DNA of 64,000 nt from Blautia faecis (GCF_020554845.1 NZ_JAJCIA010000007.1:78457-142456), one strand, 5' to 3'; positions 1 through 8,758 are shown, counted from the first letter of the stretch. The notes: generated from the letters alone by a model not told the origin. Made by a program: numbers and translations.

Positions 1-824
1 TGTCCTGGTATCCAGAGTATGTAAATCAAAGTGCATTTACTTTTATGAAGAAAAACTGGAAGGTAAATGCAGTGCGTCTTGCCATGTATACTGCTGAATA
101 TAACGGCTATTGTACCGGGGATGCATCCAATCGGCGTAAGCTGGAAGCGTGTATTGATAACGGTGTAAAATATGCCACAAATGCAGGTATGTATGTGATT
201 ATTGACTGGCATATTTTAAGTGATGGAAACCCTCAGCAAAATCAGAAAGAAGCTTTGAAGTTTTTCAAAAAAATGGCAAAAAAATACAAAAATAATACCA
301 ATGTGATCTACGAAATCTGTAATGAGCCAAATGGAGGAACATCCTGGAGTACAATAAAAAAATACGCTGAAAAGATTATAAAAGGTATCCGCACCTATGA
401 CAAAAAAGCTGTGATTCTGGTAGGAACGCCCAACTGGTCACAGGATGTAGATCAGGCTGCGCTTTCCCCGGTTAGTAAGAAATACAGGAAAAACGTAATG
501 TACACCCTGCACTTTTACGCAGCAACACATAAGGAATGGCTGAGAGATAAAGCACAGGCTGCCCTTGATAAAGGACTGCCGTTATTTGTATCCGAGTTTA
601 GTATCTGTGATGCTTCTGGAAATGGTGGACTTGATAAAGCTGAAGCAAAAAAGTGGCTGACTTTCCTGGATAAAAACAATATCAGCTATATGGCATGGAG
701 CCTGTCAAATAAGGCAGAAAGCTCTGCATTTATAAAATCCGGCTGCAGTAATACAGGAAAATGGTCCTCAAAGAATCTGACAGCAGCAGGAAAATGGATT
801 ACAAACTGGTATAAAAAGAAATAA
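1..824 (+). CDS. Glycoside hydrolase family 5 endoglucanase, 3' part (5' end outside window)
   Basis: The frame is open from the first bases of the window, so the start and any signal peptide lie upstream. The visible part reads as a GH5 TIM barrel that would cleave beta-1,4-glucans outside the cell. Seen in the sequence: an early SWYPEYVN segment, the NAVRLAMYT strand, VIIDWHIL, the acid/base glutamate in VIYEICNEPNG, MYTLHFYAATH, and the nucleophile glutamate in LFVSEFS, followed by MAWSLSNK. Both catalytic glutamates are present in the correct order, so the remaining part looks intact. Subfamily 2 (Bacillus/Clostridium endoglucanases) is the best fit from memory. It ends at TAA with a terminator directly after it, so it is the last gene of its transcript. 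Confidence 0.88.
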   Translation, partial: SWYPEYVNQSAFTFMKKNWKVNAVRLAMYTAEYNGYCTGDASNRRKLEACIDNGVKYATNAGMYVIIDWHILSDGNPQQNQKEALKFFKKMAKKYKNNTNVIYEICNEPNGGTSWSTIKKYAEKIIKGIRTYDKKAVILVGTPNWSQDVDQAALSPVSKKYRKNVMYTLHFYAATHKEWLRDKAQAALDKGLPLFVSEFSICDASGNGGLDKAEAKKWLTFLDKNNISYMAWSLSNKAESSAFIKSGCSNTGKWSSKNLTAAGKWITNWYKKK

Positions 825-825
825 A

Positions 826-853
826 AAGAACACATTGGAAAGTGTTTTTTTCT
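826..853 (+). terminator. Rho-independent terminator after the GH5 gene
   Basis: AACAC (with an A-rich extension) pairs with GTGTT around an 8-base loop, followed by a run of seven T. It begins two bases after the stop codon. Confidence 0.7.
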
Positions 854-917
854 ATAGTTTTGAGAATTTTGAGCAGTTGCAAATCAAAATATAAATGACG
901 GAAATGGAGTTAATTAA

Positions 918-2144
918 GTGGAAATAATCGCAGATCTTCACATTCATTCCAGATATTCCATGGCAACAAGCAAGCTTGGAACCCCGGAATATCTGGATCT
1001 GTGGGCAAGAAAAAAAGGAATTTCTTTAGTGGGAACCGGTGATTTTACCCATCCTGCCTGGCGGGAGGAACTGAAAGAAAAGCTGGTTCCGGCAGAAAGT
1101 GGACTGTATCGGTTAAGAGATGAATATGTGCTGGAAGAGGCGAAAATGCTTCCTGGGGGAGCTCCCCGTTTCGTAATTACAGGGGAGATCAGTTCTATCT
1201 ATAAGAAGAATGGAAAGTGCCGCAAGGTGCATAATGTACTTCTTTTATCCGGCTTTGAAGAAGCAGATAAAATAGCTGGGAGACTGGAAAAGATTGGAAA
1301 TATTCACTCAGATGGAAGGCCAATACTGGGACTTGATTGTCACGATCTTCTGGAAATTTTACTGGAAAACTGTGCCGATGGAATGTTGGTTCCAGCACAT
1401 ATCTGGACTCCCCACTTCGGACTTTTTGGTGCCGCCTCAGGGTTTGATACCATGGAAGAATGTTTTGAAGATCTTACTTCATATGTTCATGCTGTGGAGA
1501 CGGGATTATCTTCAGATCCACCTATGAACTGGCGTTTATCTGCACTTGATGGACTTCAGCTGATCTCAAACTCAGATGCACATTCTCCATCAAAGCTTGG
1601 AAGAGAGGCTAACTTACTGGACATTGAATTGTCCTATCAGGGACTTTATGGTGCTGTACAATATGGAAAAGGTCTTCTTGGAACACTGGAATTTTTCCCG
1701 GAAGAGGGCAAATATCACTATGACGGACACAGAAAATGTCACATCTGTCTGAGCCCGGAAGAAGCAGAAAAGTATCATGGAATATGTCCTGTATGCGGGA
1801 AAAAACTGACTATGGGAGTGAATCACAGAATTATGGATCTGGCTGATAGAGAAAATGGGTTTGTGAGAAAAAATGCCAGACCTTTTGAGAGCATTGTACC
1901 TCTTCCTGAGGTGATTTCTGCCTGTGTTGGAAAGGCTGTAACCACCAAAACAGTCACTGGTGAATATGAAAAGATGCTTCAGAAACTGGGAAATGAATTT
2001 GATATTTTAAGGGAAATTCCCATTGCGGATATTGAGAAAGAAAGTAGTCACATGATTGCTTCAGGCATTCGGAAACTTAGAAACAGAGAAGTAATCTGTA
2101 AACCTGGATTTGACGGCGAGTATGGGAAAATCTGTCTGTTTTGA
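918..2144 (+). CDS. Endonuclease Q-like PHP-domain protein
   Basis: The 408-aa protein has the N-terminal PHP metal-binding signature DLHIHSRYS, a TGDFTHP segment, later histidines in PAHIWTPHFG and the SNSDAHSPSKLG motif. A Zn-ribbon of type CxxC...CxxC follows (CHIC ... CPVC, about residues 275-295). This order and length match the endonuclease Q family, which nicks DNA 5' of deaminated bases in Thermococcales and some Bacilli; activity here is inferred. The start is GTG at 918, preceded by GGAG at 906-909. No DNA-repair neighbour supports the role, so a generic PHP hydrolase is the alternative. Confidence 0.75.
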   Translation: MEIIADLHIHSRYSMATSKLGTPEYLDLWARKKGISLVGTGDFTHPAWREELKEKLVPAESGLYRLRDEYVLEEAKMLPGGAPRFVITGEISSIYKKNGKCRKVHNVLLLSGFEEADKIAGRLEKIGNIHSDGRPILGLDCHDLLEILLENCADGMLVPAHIWTPHFGLFGAASGFDTMEECFEDLTSYVHAVETGLSSDPPMNWRLSALDGLQLISNSDAHSPSKLGREANLLDIELSYQGLYGAVQYGKGLLGTLEFFPEEGKYHYDGHRKCHICLSPEEAEKYHGICPVCGKKLTMGVNHRIMDLADRENGFVRKNARPFESIVPLPEVISACVGKAVTTKTVTGEYEKMLQKLGNEFDILREIPIADIEKESSHMIASGIRKLRNREVICKPGFDGEYGKICLF

Positions 2145-2159
2145 GGAAAAGGCTGTTTT

Positions 2160-2189
2160 TTGAAAAAATATAGATGAATGTGGTATAAG
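2160..2189 (+). promoter_or_regulatory. Sigma-A type promoter for the phosphodiesterase gene
   Basis: TTGAAA at 2160-2165 and TATAAG at 2184-2189 are separated by 18 bases. The -10 box lies 11 bases before the ATG. Confidence 0.45.
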
Positions 2190-2199
2190 GAACGGTGAA

Positions 2200-2661
2200 A
2201 TGATAGAAAATAAGAGAATTAAAATTGGAATTATTTCAGATACACATGGTCTTTTACGGACAGAAGTTCTGGACATATTACAGTCCTGTGACTGCATTTT
2301 TCATGCTGGAGATGTGGACAGACCGGAGCTTCTGGATACTATAAGATCATTGGGCGCTTTATATGTAGTGCGAGGAAACAATGATGGATACTGGGCACAG
2401 AATCTGCGAAGAAGCTTGAACTTTACAGTGGGAAATGTGAAATTCTTTATGGTTCATGACAGGAAAGATGTTGCCTGGGAGTTAGGGGATACCCAGGTGG
2501 TGATTTTTGGACACAGTCATCAGTATTTTGCAAAAGAAATTGACGGAAGGCTGTGGCTGAACCCTGGAAGCTGCGGCAGAAGCCGCTTTGGTGGAGACGT
2601 GACCATGGCAGTTATGACCGTGGAAAACGGCAGCTGGCAGGTGGAAAAAATCGTGCTCTGA
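2200..2661 (+). CDS. YfcE/MJ0936-type calcineurin-like phosphodiesterase
   Basis: A 153-aa single-domain metallophosphoesterase. All family blocks are visible in order: SDTHG, HAGDVD, RGNND, MVHD, GHSHQ and NPGS, which together ligate two metal ions. Family members hydrolyse phosphodiesters such as bis-pNPP and possibly cyclic nucleotides; the physiological substrate is unknown. Length is normal for the family. It has its own promoter-like sequence and sits 55 bp after the PHP gene on the same strand. Confidence 0.85.
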   Translation: MIENKRIKIGIISDTHGLLRTEVLDILQSCDCIFHAGDVDRPELLDTIRSLGALYVVRGNNDGYWAQNLRRSLNFTVGNVKFFMVHDRKDVAWELGDTQVVIFGHSHQYFAKEIDGRLWLNPGSCGRSRFGGDVTMAVMTVENGSWQVEKIVL

Positions 2662-2762
2662 ACAGTCGCAATGTGGAAAAAAGGAATATCCAGAACACAG
2701 TTTTACAATTATGTTGTAGAAAAATTGGGAAAAACAGGGGAGAGAATTGTCGAAAGATGACA

Positions 2763-2790
2763 TTGCAATTTTAACAAGATAATGTATAAT
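2763..2790 (+). promoter_or_regulatory. Promoter upstream of the LrgAB operon
   Basis: TTGCAA at 2763-2768 and a consensus TATAAT at 2785-2790, spacer 16. It lies 40 bp before the first gene of the three-gene operon. Confidence 0.6.
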
Positions 2791-2830
2791 AGGGCAGAAG
2801 AAAAAGCCATGAAAGAAATGAGGATTTGCA

Positions 2831-3307
2831 GTGGAGAAAAAAGAAATCGATGTGAAATTCATTGTAGGAATTGTCATTCTTCTGGTGATCTTTGGCGTAG
2901 TAGGCGGCTCGTTCTGGAATCTGGTTGCCAGACAGGCACAGAAAGACAAACAGGAGGAAGCCCGTCTGGAAAATGAAGCCATAAGAGCTATTTATGTGGA
3001 AGCCGGAGATATACTGAAGGAAATGGTATTCGTAGATATGGATAAAAAAACTGTTTTCAAGGCAGCGATTCCCAAGGAAGGAATTTATAACAAAAATGAT
3101 AAATTAATTGCCGGGGATACCTTGGAAAATGGAGATATGGTGAAAATCTACGGTGACAGAAATATGACAAGATCCATCCCTGCACAGTATCCAGGGATTA
3201 CAAAGATGAAGCGAAATGGCAGGGCTTCTCTTGAGGAGCTTCAGCCTTATCTGGAAATTGCAAATGAACTTCTTTGTGGAGACAGCGAGGAGGAAGACAA
3301 AAAGTGA
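2831..3307 (+). CDS. Single-pass membrane protein of unknown function, coupled to lrgA
   Basis: I do not recognise the family. The 158-aa product has a short cytoplasmic N terminus, one hydrophobic segment at about residues 8-30 (IVGIVILLVIFGVVGG...), a charged linker and a soluble C-terminal domain rich in beta-forming residues. It starts at GTG 2831 with GAGG upstream. Its TGA overlaps the GTG of the next gene (GTGA), so the two are translationally coupled. Its position ahead of lrgA-lrgB suggests a part in the same envelope process, but nothing in the sequence proves it. Confidence 0.65.
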   Translation: MEKKEIDVKFIVGIVILLVIFGVVGGSFWNLVARQAQKDKQEEARLENEAIRAIYVEAGDILKEMVFVDMDKKTVFKAAIPKEGIYNKNDKLIAGDTLENGDMVKIYGDRNMTRSIPAQYPGITKMKRNGRASLEELQPYLEIANELLCGDSEEEDKK

Positions 3308-3666
3308 AGTATCTGAGGCAATTTTGTATTATTTTGCTGGTTTCAGCGTTGGGTGAGGGATTACATATCCTTTTGCCTCTTCCGGTACCGGCCAGTGTAT
3401 ATGGTCTTGTGCTGATGCTTGGAGCACTTGCAAGCGGAATTCTGAAACTTGAGCAGGTAGAGGAAGCAGCAGATTTTCTGGTTGAAATTATGCCGGTTAT
3501 GTTCGTTCCTGCAGGTGTGGGACTTTTGGAAGCGTGGGGTGATCTGCAGCCAATCTGGCTTCCTGTTGTGCTCATAACAATTCTGACAACCGTCATTGTA
3601 ATGGTAGTTACTGGACGCAGTACTCAGTTTGTGATCAGAAAGGACAGGGGGAAAGATAAGAAATGA
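3304..3666 (+). CDS. lrgA: CidA/LrgA-family membrane protein
   Basis: A 120-aa hydrophobic protein with about four membrane segments. It starts VKYLRQFCIILLVSALGEGL and has the family hallmark PVPASVYGL near the N terminus and a central MPVMFVPAGVGL segment. LrgA/CidA proteins act like holins or antiholins and affect murein hydrolase activity, lysis and pyruvate/redox exchange. The start is set at GTG 3304 because AGGAGG lies at 3288-3293 with a 10-base spacer and the GTG overlaps the preceding stop. It overlaps lrgB by ATGA. Confidence 0.88.
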   Translation: MKYLRQFCIILLVSALGEGLHILLPLPVPASVYGLVLMLGALASGILKLEQVEEAADFLVEIMPVMFVPAGVGLLEAWGDLQPIWLPVVLITILTTVIVMVVTGRSTQFVIRKDRGKDKK

Positions 3667-4355
3667 TAAATTTTATAGAAAATTCCCTGTTTTTCGGGGC
3701 GGCATTAAGTCTGGCTGGATATGAGGTCGGTCTTTTGCTGAAGAAAAAGTTTAAAATGGCGCTGTTTAATCCTCTTTTGATTGCAATTCTATGTGTAATG
3801 GGAATGCTTCAGCTTATGCAGGTGGATTATAAGACCTACAATGCAGGCGGTCAGTATATCAGTTATCTGCTTACTCCTGCTACAGTATGTCTTGCGGTAC
3901 CGCTTTACAGACAGCTTACTCTGCTTCGTAAGAATCTGAAAGCTGTCGTTATAGGAATTGTTTCCGGTGTACTTGCAAGTATGGTTAGTGTCTTGATTTT
4001 TGCAAAGCTGTTTGGACTTTCCCATTCGGAGTATGTTACTCTGCTTCCGAAATCCATTACTACAGCCATTGGAATGGGTGTATCGGAAGAACTTGGCGGA
4101 CTTGTTACGATCACGGTTGCAGTTATTATTATCACTGGTGTGCTGGGAAATGTGATTGCGGAGGCAGTCCTTAAAGTGGCAAAAATTGAGGAGCCTATCG
4201 CGAAAGGTCTGGCACTTGGAACTTCAGCCCATGCCATAGGTACATCTAAGGCAATGGAACTTGGTCCTGTAGAAGGTGCTATGAGCAGCCTGGCAATTGC
4301 CGTTGCCGGACTTCTTACTGTTATTGCCGCTTCTGTGTTCGCTGGATTTATGTAA
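3663..4355 (+). CDS. lrgB: LrgB/CidB-family membrane protein
   Basis: The 230-aa protein has many membrane segments and the conserved LrgB blocks LLPKSITTAIGM and LGTSAHAIGTSKAMELG followed by GAMSSLAI. LrgB is the usual partner of LrgA in the cytoplasmic membrane. ATG 3663 overlaps the lrgA stop codon (ATGA). Length is normal and the three-gene operon ends in a strong terminator at 4441-4480. Confidence 0.92.
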   Translation: MINFIENSLFFGAALSLAGYEVGLLLKKKFKMALFNPLLIAILCVMGMLQLMQVDYKTYNAGGQYISYLLTPATVCLAVPLYRQLTLLRKNLKAVVIGIVSGVLASMVSVLIFAKLFGLSHSEYVTLLPKSITTAIGMGVSEELGGLVTITVAVIIITGVLGNVIAEAVLKVAKIEEPIAKGLALGTSAHAIGTSKAMELGPVEGAMSSLAIAVAGLLTVIAASVFAGFM

Positions 4356-4440
4356 AAACATGTTTGTGGATTAACTACTATGAAAGTATAGCGAATAAAT
4401 AAGCCTGTAGACATGTTCATTTAGATTTTGTAAAAAGGAA

Positions 4441-4480
4441 AACGTCTGATTCTGTTTAAAACAGGTTCAGACGTTTTTTT
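4441..4480 (+). terminator. Rho-independent terminator of the lrgAB operon
   Basis: AACGTCTGA (4441-4449) pairs with TCAGACGTT (4467-4475), with an inner CTGTTT/AAACAG stem, followed by a T-tract. Confidence 0.9.
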
Positions 4481-4640
4481 ATTACTCAAAAAGCGAACAG
4501 ATATTCGAAAATGATGGATTCATACCGTTTTATAGGACTGATATTGTGGTAGACTAGTCTCATGAAGAAAATATGTTCGGAAAATACGTTCGGTATTTGA
4601 TGGCGGATGATATTGGAGTTTGGGAAACGGAGGAGATATT

Positions 4641-4898
4641 ATGTGGAAATCAGGCAGAAATATTAACAGCAGAAGAGCTGCCCTTGCAGAGGGATATATG
4701 GAGGATACACAGGAGAGCCGCGGCAGGAAATTTTCCGGGAGCACAGCCATGATACTGGGACTTTTTATTACATTGGAGCTCATGATCGGGGGAGCTATGA
4801 TCTTTAATTATGATTTTCATGGTGCAGATCTTATTGCTCTGCTCTTTGCTTTTATGGTATTATATTCTGGAGTCGTAGCAGTATTGACAGATAAATAG
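4641..4898 (+). CDS. Small two-TM membrane protein
   Basis: 85 aa, family not recognised. A basic N terminus (MWKSGRNINSRRAAL) precedes two hydrophobic segments, about residues 35-55 and 60-80. The start ATG 4641 is chosen because GGAGGAG lies seven bases upstream. The gene ends 10 bp before the WYL regulator and is probably cotranscribed with it and birA. Confidence 0.6.
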   Translation: MWKSGRNINSRRAALAEGYMEDTQESRGRKFSGSTAMILGLFITLELMIGGAMIFNYDFHGADLIALLFAFMVLYSGVVAVLTDK

Positions 4899-4908
4899 GA
4901 GTAAGGAT

Positions 4909-5898
4909 ATGCCAAAATCTTTCCAGCAGAAACTGAAAATTTTATATCTTATGCGAGTCTTTTCTGAGAAAACAGATGAGGCACATCCCATGAGTGTGAA
5001 AGATCTGATTTCCTATCTGGAGAGTCTGGGAATTCATGCAGAGCGGAAGACGATATATGACGATATAGAGACTTTGCGTGTGTTCGGAATGGATATTATG
5101 AATCGAAGAGAGAGACCGTCAGGTTTTTATCTTGCAAGCCGTGAGTTTGAGACTGCAGAGCTGAAGCTTCTTGTAGATGCTGTTCAGTTTTCCAGATTTC
5201 TTACTGTTGGGAAATCGCGGCAGTTGATCCAGAAACTGGAGCACCTTACCAGTATTTATCAGGCCAAAGACCTACAGCGGCAGGCAATCGTACTGGATCA
5301 GGTGAAGAATACAAACGAGAGCATTTATTATAATGTAGATGAGATACACAGAGCAATTTCACAGAACAGACAGATCAGCTTCCAGTATACAGAATGGACA
5401 GTGTCCAAGGAGAAACATTTGAAGAAAGGTGGAGCTCGCTATCAGATCAGTCCATGGCAGATGATATGGCAGGATGGTAATTATTATCTGATAGGAGTCG
5501 ATGAGAAGAGTGGCATTGTGAAGCATTACCGCGTAGACAAAATGTTGAAGATCTTTACAGAGAATGAAGCAAGAAATGGTGCCGAACTCTTCCGGAAATT
5601 TGACAGTGCCAGATTTGCTGCCGGTACTTTTGGAATGTTTGGAGGCCGTGAAGAGAAAGTTAATCTGGAATTTGAGAACCATCTTGTGGGTGTAATGATT
5701 GATCGATTTGGGCAGGATATTATGATCATGTCCAAGGACAATGAGCACTCCGTCACCAGGGTACAGGTGAATGTAAGTACACAGTTTTATGGCTGGCTTG
5801 CTGCCCTTGGAAATAGCGTGAGAGTGATTTCACCGGAGAATGTGCGAAAAGAATACCGGGATTTTTTAAGAAAAGCCCTGGAGAATTATGAAGGATAA
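4909..5898 (+). CDS. WYL-domain transcriptional regulator
   Basis: 329 aa. The N terminus is a winged helix-turn-helix of the YafY/DeoR type (about residues 5-65, with HAERKTIYDDIETLR as recognition region). The central part is a WYL domain (about 140-215), visible as ISPWQMIWQDGNYYLIGVD followed by KHYRVDKM. A WCX-type C-terminal extension completes it. WYL domains bind a small ligand or nucleic acid; the effector is unknown here. The last 11 bases overlap birA, so the two genes are coupled. Confidence 0.88.
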   Translation: MPKSFQQKLKILYLMRVFSEKTDEAHPMSVKDLISYLESLGIHAERKTIYDDIETLRVFGMDIMNRRERPSGFYLASREFETAELKLLVDAVQFSRFLTVGKSRQLIQKLEHLTSIYQAKDLQRQAIVLDQVKNTNESIYYNVDEIHRAISQNRQISFQYTEWTVSKEKHLKKGGARYQISPWQMIWQDGNYYLIGVDEKSGIVKHYRVDKMLKIFTENEARNGAELFRKFDSARFAAGTFGMFGGREEKVNLEFENHLVGVMIDRFGQDIMIMSKDNEHSVTRVQVNVSTQFYGWLAALGNSVRVISPENVRKEYRDFLRKALENYEG

Positions 5899-6883
5899 AA
5901 GCATGACGGTTAAATCCAGACTTTTGGAGTTATTAGAACAGCATAAAGGTGAAACTTTATCTGGCGAGGATATTGGCAGGGAGCTTTCCTGTACACGAGC
6001 CGCAGTTTGGAAAGCTGTGAACAGTCTGCGCCAGGAAGGATACCCCATTGAGGCCGGACCGAATAAGGGATATATGCTTGCAAGAGAGAGTAATCTGATT
6101 TCAGCAGAGGGAATCAGACTTTTTCTGGAGGATCCACAGGTTGAGATAAAAATATTTGATGCAATCAGCTCTACCAATCTGGAGGCCAGGCAGCTGGCTG
6201 TGAGCGGAATGGCTGGACACGGCTCTTTTGTTGTTGCCATGGAGCAGACAGCAGGAAGAGGACGAAGAGGCAGGGAGTTTTATTCTCCTAAAGGCAATGG
6301 GATTTATCTCAGTGTTATTCTGGAACCGAAGGGGACACTGGAGGGCAGTCTTCTGATCACTACTGCAGCAGCTACTGCAGTGTATAAGGCTGTGAAAGAA
6401 GTATGCGGTGTAAAACTTGGAATTAAATGGGTAAATGACCTGTACAAGGATAACCGTAAGGTTTGTGGTATTCTTACAGAGGCGGTCACAGATTTTGAAA
6501 GTGGAAATATAGAATTTGCAATTGTAGGAATTGGGCTGAACTTGTACGTTGAGCAGGAACAATTCCCCAAAGAGCTTCAGGAAATTGCCGGAGGAATCTA
6601 CGAAGATGAACAATCCTCCAGAACTGCGGACAGGAACCGCCTTGCAGCGCAGATTGTGAACTATCTTCTGGAAGAAACCCGGGAATTGAAATTGTCAGAA
6701 GAATACGTGGAACATAATATTGTTCCGGGAAATGAAATTACAATTACAGATAATAAAAGCAGCAGAAGTGCCAGAGCATTAGCGATTTGTCCAGATGGGA
6801 AATTGCTGGTTCAGGAGACTGATGGCACTCAGAGTAAGCTGGCTTTTGGAGAAATCTCAATAAAAATACCGCCGATAAAATAA
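5888..6883 (+). CDS. birA: Bifunctional biotin ligase and biotin-operon repressor
   Basis: 331 aa. An N-terminal helix-turn-helix (about 22-62, with SCTRAAVWKAVNSLRQEGY) precedes the ligase core. The biotinyl-AMP loop GRGRRGR is at 123-129 and the catalytic KWVNDLY block near 187; a small C-terminal SH3-like domain follows. It biotinylates carboxylase carrier proteins and, as biotinyl-AMP complex, binds DNA. A matching operator lies before bioY at 60811-60842 in this same window. ATG 5888 (GGAG four bases upstream) is used; ATG 5903 is an alternative. Confidence 0.95.
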   Translation: MKDKSMTVKSRLLELLEQHKGETLSGEDIGRELSCTRAAVWKAVNSLRQEGYPIEAGPNKGYMLARESNLISAEGIRLFLEDPQVEIKIFDAISSTNLEARQLAVSGMAGHGSFVVAMEQTAGRGRRGREFYSPKGNGIYLSVILEPKGTLEGSLLITTAAATAVYKAVKEVCGVKLGIKWVNDLYKDNRKVCGILTEAVTDFESGNIEFAIVGIGLNLYVEQEQFPKELQEIAGGIYEDEQSSRTADRNRLAAQIVNYLLEETRELKLSEEYVEHNIVPGNEITITDNKSSRSARALAICPDGKLLVQETDGTQSKLAFGEISIKIPPIK

Positions 6884-6897
6884 ATTTATCAGCGGTA
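6867..6897 (-). terminator. Hairpin between convergent birA and the membrane-protein gene
   Basis: TACCGCCGATAAA pairs with TTTATCAGCGGTA with one mismatch and contains the birA stop codon. On the minus strand it is followed by TTTTTATT, so it fits best as terminator of the minus-strand sigma operon. Confidence 0.6.
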
Positions 6898-6951
6898 AAG
6901 TTATTAGAAATATTATGTGGCAGATACCTGACTTTTATTGGAATAGTTACT

Positions 6952-7719
6952 CTATTTTGCAGAATTATTGTCTGGCTCAGCAGTAATGAATGGTTGAACT
7001 GAAGTAGTATCCGAAATTTTGATATCGGTATTCTTTATTACATTATCCGCATTCTGATCTGGCTGTGTTGTTGAAGACACTGTTGAGGCAGGTGCTGATT
7101 TTGTATTCATTTGTGGAGCGCTGTTATCAACAGGCTGTTGATAAGGACGATATGGCTGCCAATAATGTTCTGACACATCTTTTTTACAATCAGCTTTTTC
7201 GTCAGGAGAGATGCTTTTGATTTTTCCTGTAAGAAGCTGATAACCGGCAACGATGATCAGAATTCCAATGATAACAGAAGGAATCTGGTACATGATATCC
7301 TGTATAATAATGGCCAGAGAATTTGGTAAAATCCAGAAGAGCAGATCACGGAAACCATTCCAGAAAACAGCAACTCCGAAAACAATCAGGAGAATTGCCG
7401 CAATTTTAATATGTTTTTGCGAGAGCCTGATATTATTCTGAAATATACGGTCAAGATGCAGAATATAGTTATCCTCTATCGCGTAAAATTCTTCTTCCGG
7501 CAGTTCTTTCAAGTTATGAACATGGAAGAAACTGTAGAACCATAATACAGGAAGAAAGATAACCAGAGAGGAGATATTAAGCCCTCCGGCAATTGCGATA
7601 ATAGCCCAGAATAGAGTCATAATGCTGATTCCCTGCTTAAAGAATCCCATATACATTTCTCCCGCACCAGGAATCAGGGAAGAGATAAAAAGCAGGAATC
7701 CCTTTTTTTGTTTTTGCAT
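6952..7719 (-). CDS. TM2-like multi-pass membrane protein, last gene of the sigma operon
   Basis: 255 aa. The N terminus (KKGFLLFISSLIPGAGEMYMGFFKQG) resembles the TM2-domain turn that links two membrane helices with a PGAG-x-MY-G motif. Two or three more hydrophobic segments follow at about 100-165, then a hydrophilic Pro/Gln/Thr-rich tail of about 80 residues. Function unknown. It begins two bases after the anti-sigma stop codon with GGAGG upstream, so it belongs to the sigma/anti-sigma operon and may be part of the envelope-sensing unit. Confidence 0.7.
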   Translation of the reverse strand: MQKQKKGFLLFISSLIPGAGEMYMGFFKQGISIMTLFWAIIAIAGGLNISSLVIFLPVLWFYSFFHVHNLKELPEEEFYAIEDNYILHLDRIFQNNIRLSQKHIKIAAILLIVFGVAVFWNGFRDLLFWILPNSLAIIIQDIMYQIPSVIIGILIIVAGYQLLTGKIKSISPDEKADCKKDVSEHYWQPYRPYQQPVDNSAPQMNTKSAPASTVSSTTQPDQNADNVIKNTDIKISDTTSVQPFITAEPDNNSAK

Positions 7720-7720
7720 G

Positions 7721-8215
7721 TTAGTTACCTCCGTTTGTTATTGTATTTGAAATAGAATTAATGTAGTTGACAACTTTCTGGGGAGCATCAGAGATTCCAT
7801 CTGTAATTCCATTTGAAAAATTACGTAATGAAGTTCTAATTTCCCGGCGCGTTTCAGATGATTTGGCTGTGGACTGCGGAAGCTGAGGCGAGACGAAGTC
7901 CATTTGCCCAAGGCTGAACAACATAACCAGTGCAAGTACGACTCCGACTACAGTGCGGAGCCCCTCATAGAAAAACCGCATTTTATAGGTAGCATCCGCT
8001 GCTGTTTTCTGTATCTGAATATCAGGAGCTGTAACACGTTCCATAATTGTTTCTTTCAGATAGGCGGGAGCTGAGGATGCATGATCTGTATATTCGTCCG
8101 CAAGCTGGTTAAGACAGTAGTCGCAGTGCTTCATATGTTCCAGAAATGCAATGATTTCATCAGTGTTCATCTCTTCATTTTGAAAATTATTCAGGTCATT
8201 ACTATTGATATGCAT
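7721..8215 (-). CDS. Anti-sigma factor with zinc-binding (ZAS) domain
   Basis: 164 aa. The cytoplasmic N terminus carries H27-x3-C31-x2-C34 (HMKHCDYC), the zinc anti-sigma signature that holds a group IV sigma factor inactive. One membrane segment follows at about 90-110 (VVGVVLALVMLFSL), then an extracytoplasmic tail of about 50 residues. Its ATG comes directly after the stop codon of the sigma gene (TAAATG), so sigma and anti-sigma are translated as a coupled pair. Confidence 0.85.
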   Translation of the reverse strand: MHINSNDLNNFQNEEMNTDEIIAFLEHMKHCDYCLNQLADEYTDHASSAPAYLKETIMERVTAPDIQIQKTAADATYKMRFFYEGLRTVVGVVLALVMLFSLGQMDFVSPQLPQSTAKSSETRREIRTSLRNFSNGITDGISDAPQKVVNYINSISNTITNGGN

Positions 8216-8728
8216 TTAATCGCTCCTTTCTGCCAACATTTTTTTCAACATGTTTTTTGCACGATATAGCTGTGTCTGAATGGTCTTAGGGTTTTTGCCT
8301 TCTTTTTGCGATATTTCTGTTACGGACATCTGTTTACAGAAATGAGCAATGGCAATTTCCTTGTAAGGACTTTTCAGGCCGCTGCATATCCGAAATACCT
8401 GCTGTTCCGAATCAGACTGCAGATACTGTTCCTCTGGGGAAGAATGATTCTCCAGATCAGGAAGCTGTGAGAAATAAATATCTTCCGTTGGAATTGAACG
8501 GCGTCCGGCAGCTTTTAGGAAATCAAGGCATTTGCGTACTGCAATTTTGCTAAGCCAGGCTTTTTCATAAAGCCCATCGAAGTGGGCGAGACTTTTGTAG
8601 GCAGACAGGAATACCTCCTGAGTGAGGTCTTCTGCATCGAAAGGATTACCTACTGATTTCAGACATATGGAATATATCAGATTCTGGTATTGGTCAATCA
8701 GATATTCCAGATATTCTTCCTGTGAAAT
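8216..8728 (-). CDS. ECF-type RNA polymerase sigma factor, apparent ATT start codon
   Basis: The minus strand encodes 170 aa with sigma region 2 (EYLIDQYQNLIYSICL, then DAEDLTQEVFLSAYKSL and AWLSKIAVRKCLDFLKA) and region 4 (PYKEIAIAHFCKQMSVTEIS then TIQTQLYRAKNML). The frame between the upstream TAG and region 2 has no ATG, GTG or TTG. ATT at 8728-8726 lies 8 bases after a full AAGGAGG and gives a normal five-residue lead-in, so it is the best start. CTG at residue 7 is a weaker alternative. Directly followed by its anti-sigma gene. Group IV sigma factors direct transcription of stress or envelope regulons. Confidence 0.82.
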   Translation of the reverse strand: MSQEEYLEYLIDQYQNLIYSICLKSVGNPFDAEDLTQEVFLSAYKSLAHFDGLYEKAWLSKIAVRKCLDFLKAAGRRSIPTEDIYFSQLPDLENHSSPEEQYLQSDSEQQVFRICSGLKSPYKEIAIAHFCKQMSVTEISQKEGKNPKTIQTQLYRAKNMLKKMLAERSD

Positions 8729-8736
8729 GTTATCAG

Positions 8737-8743
8737 CCTCCTT
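8737..8743 (-). promoter_or_regulatory. Ribosome binding site that points to an ATT start
   Basis: Minus-strand AAGGAGG at 8743-8737, eight bases before ATT 8728. A consensus site at ideal spacing is the main evidence for the non-canonical start of the sigma gene. Confidence 0.7.
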
Positions 8744-8758
8744 CCTGTCCGTTCTCTA

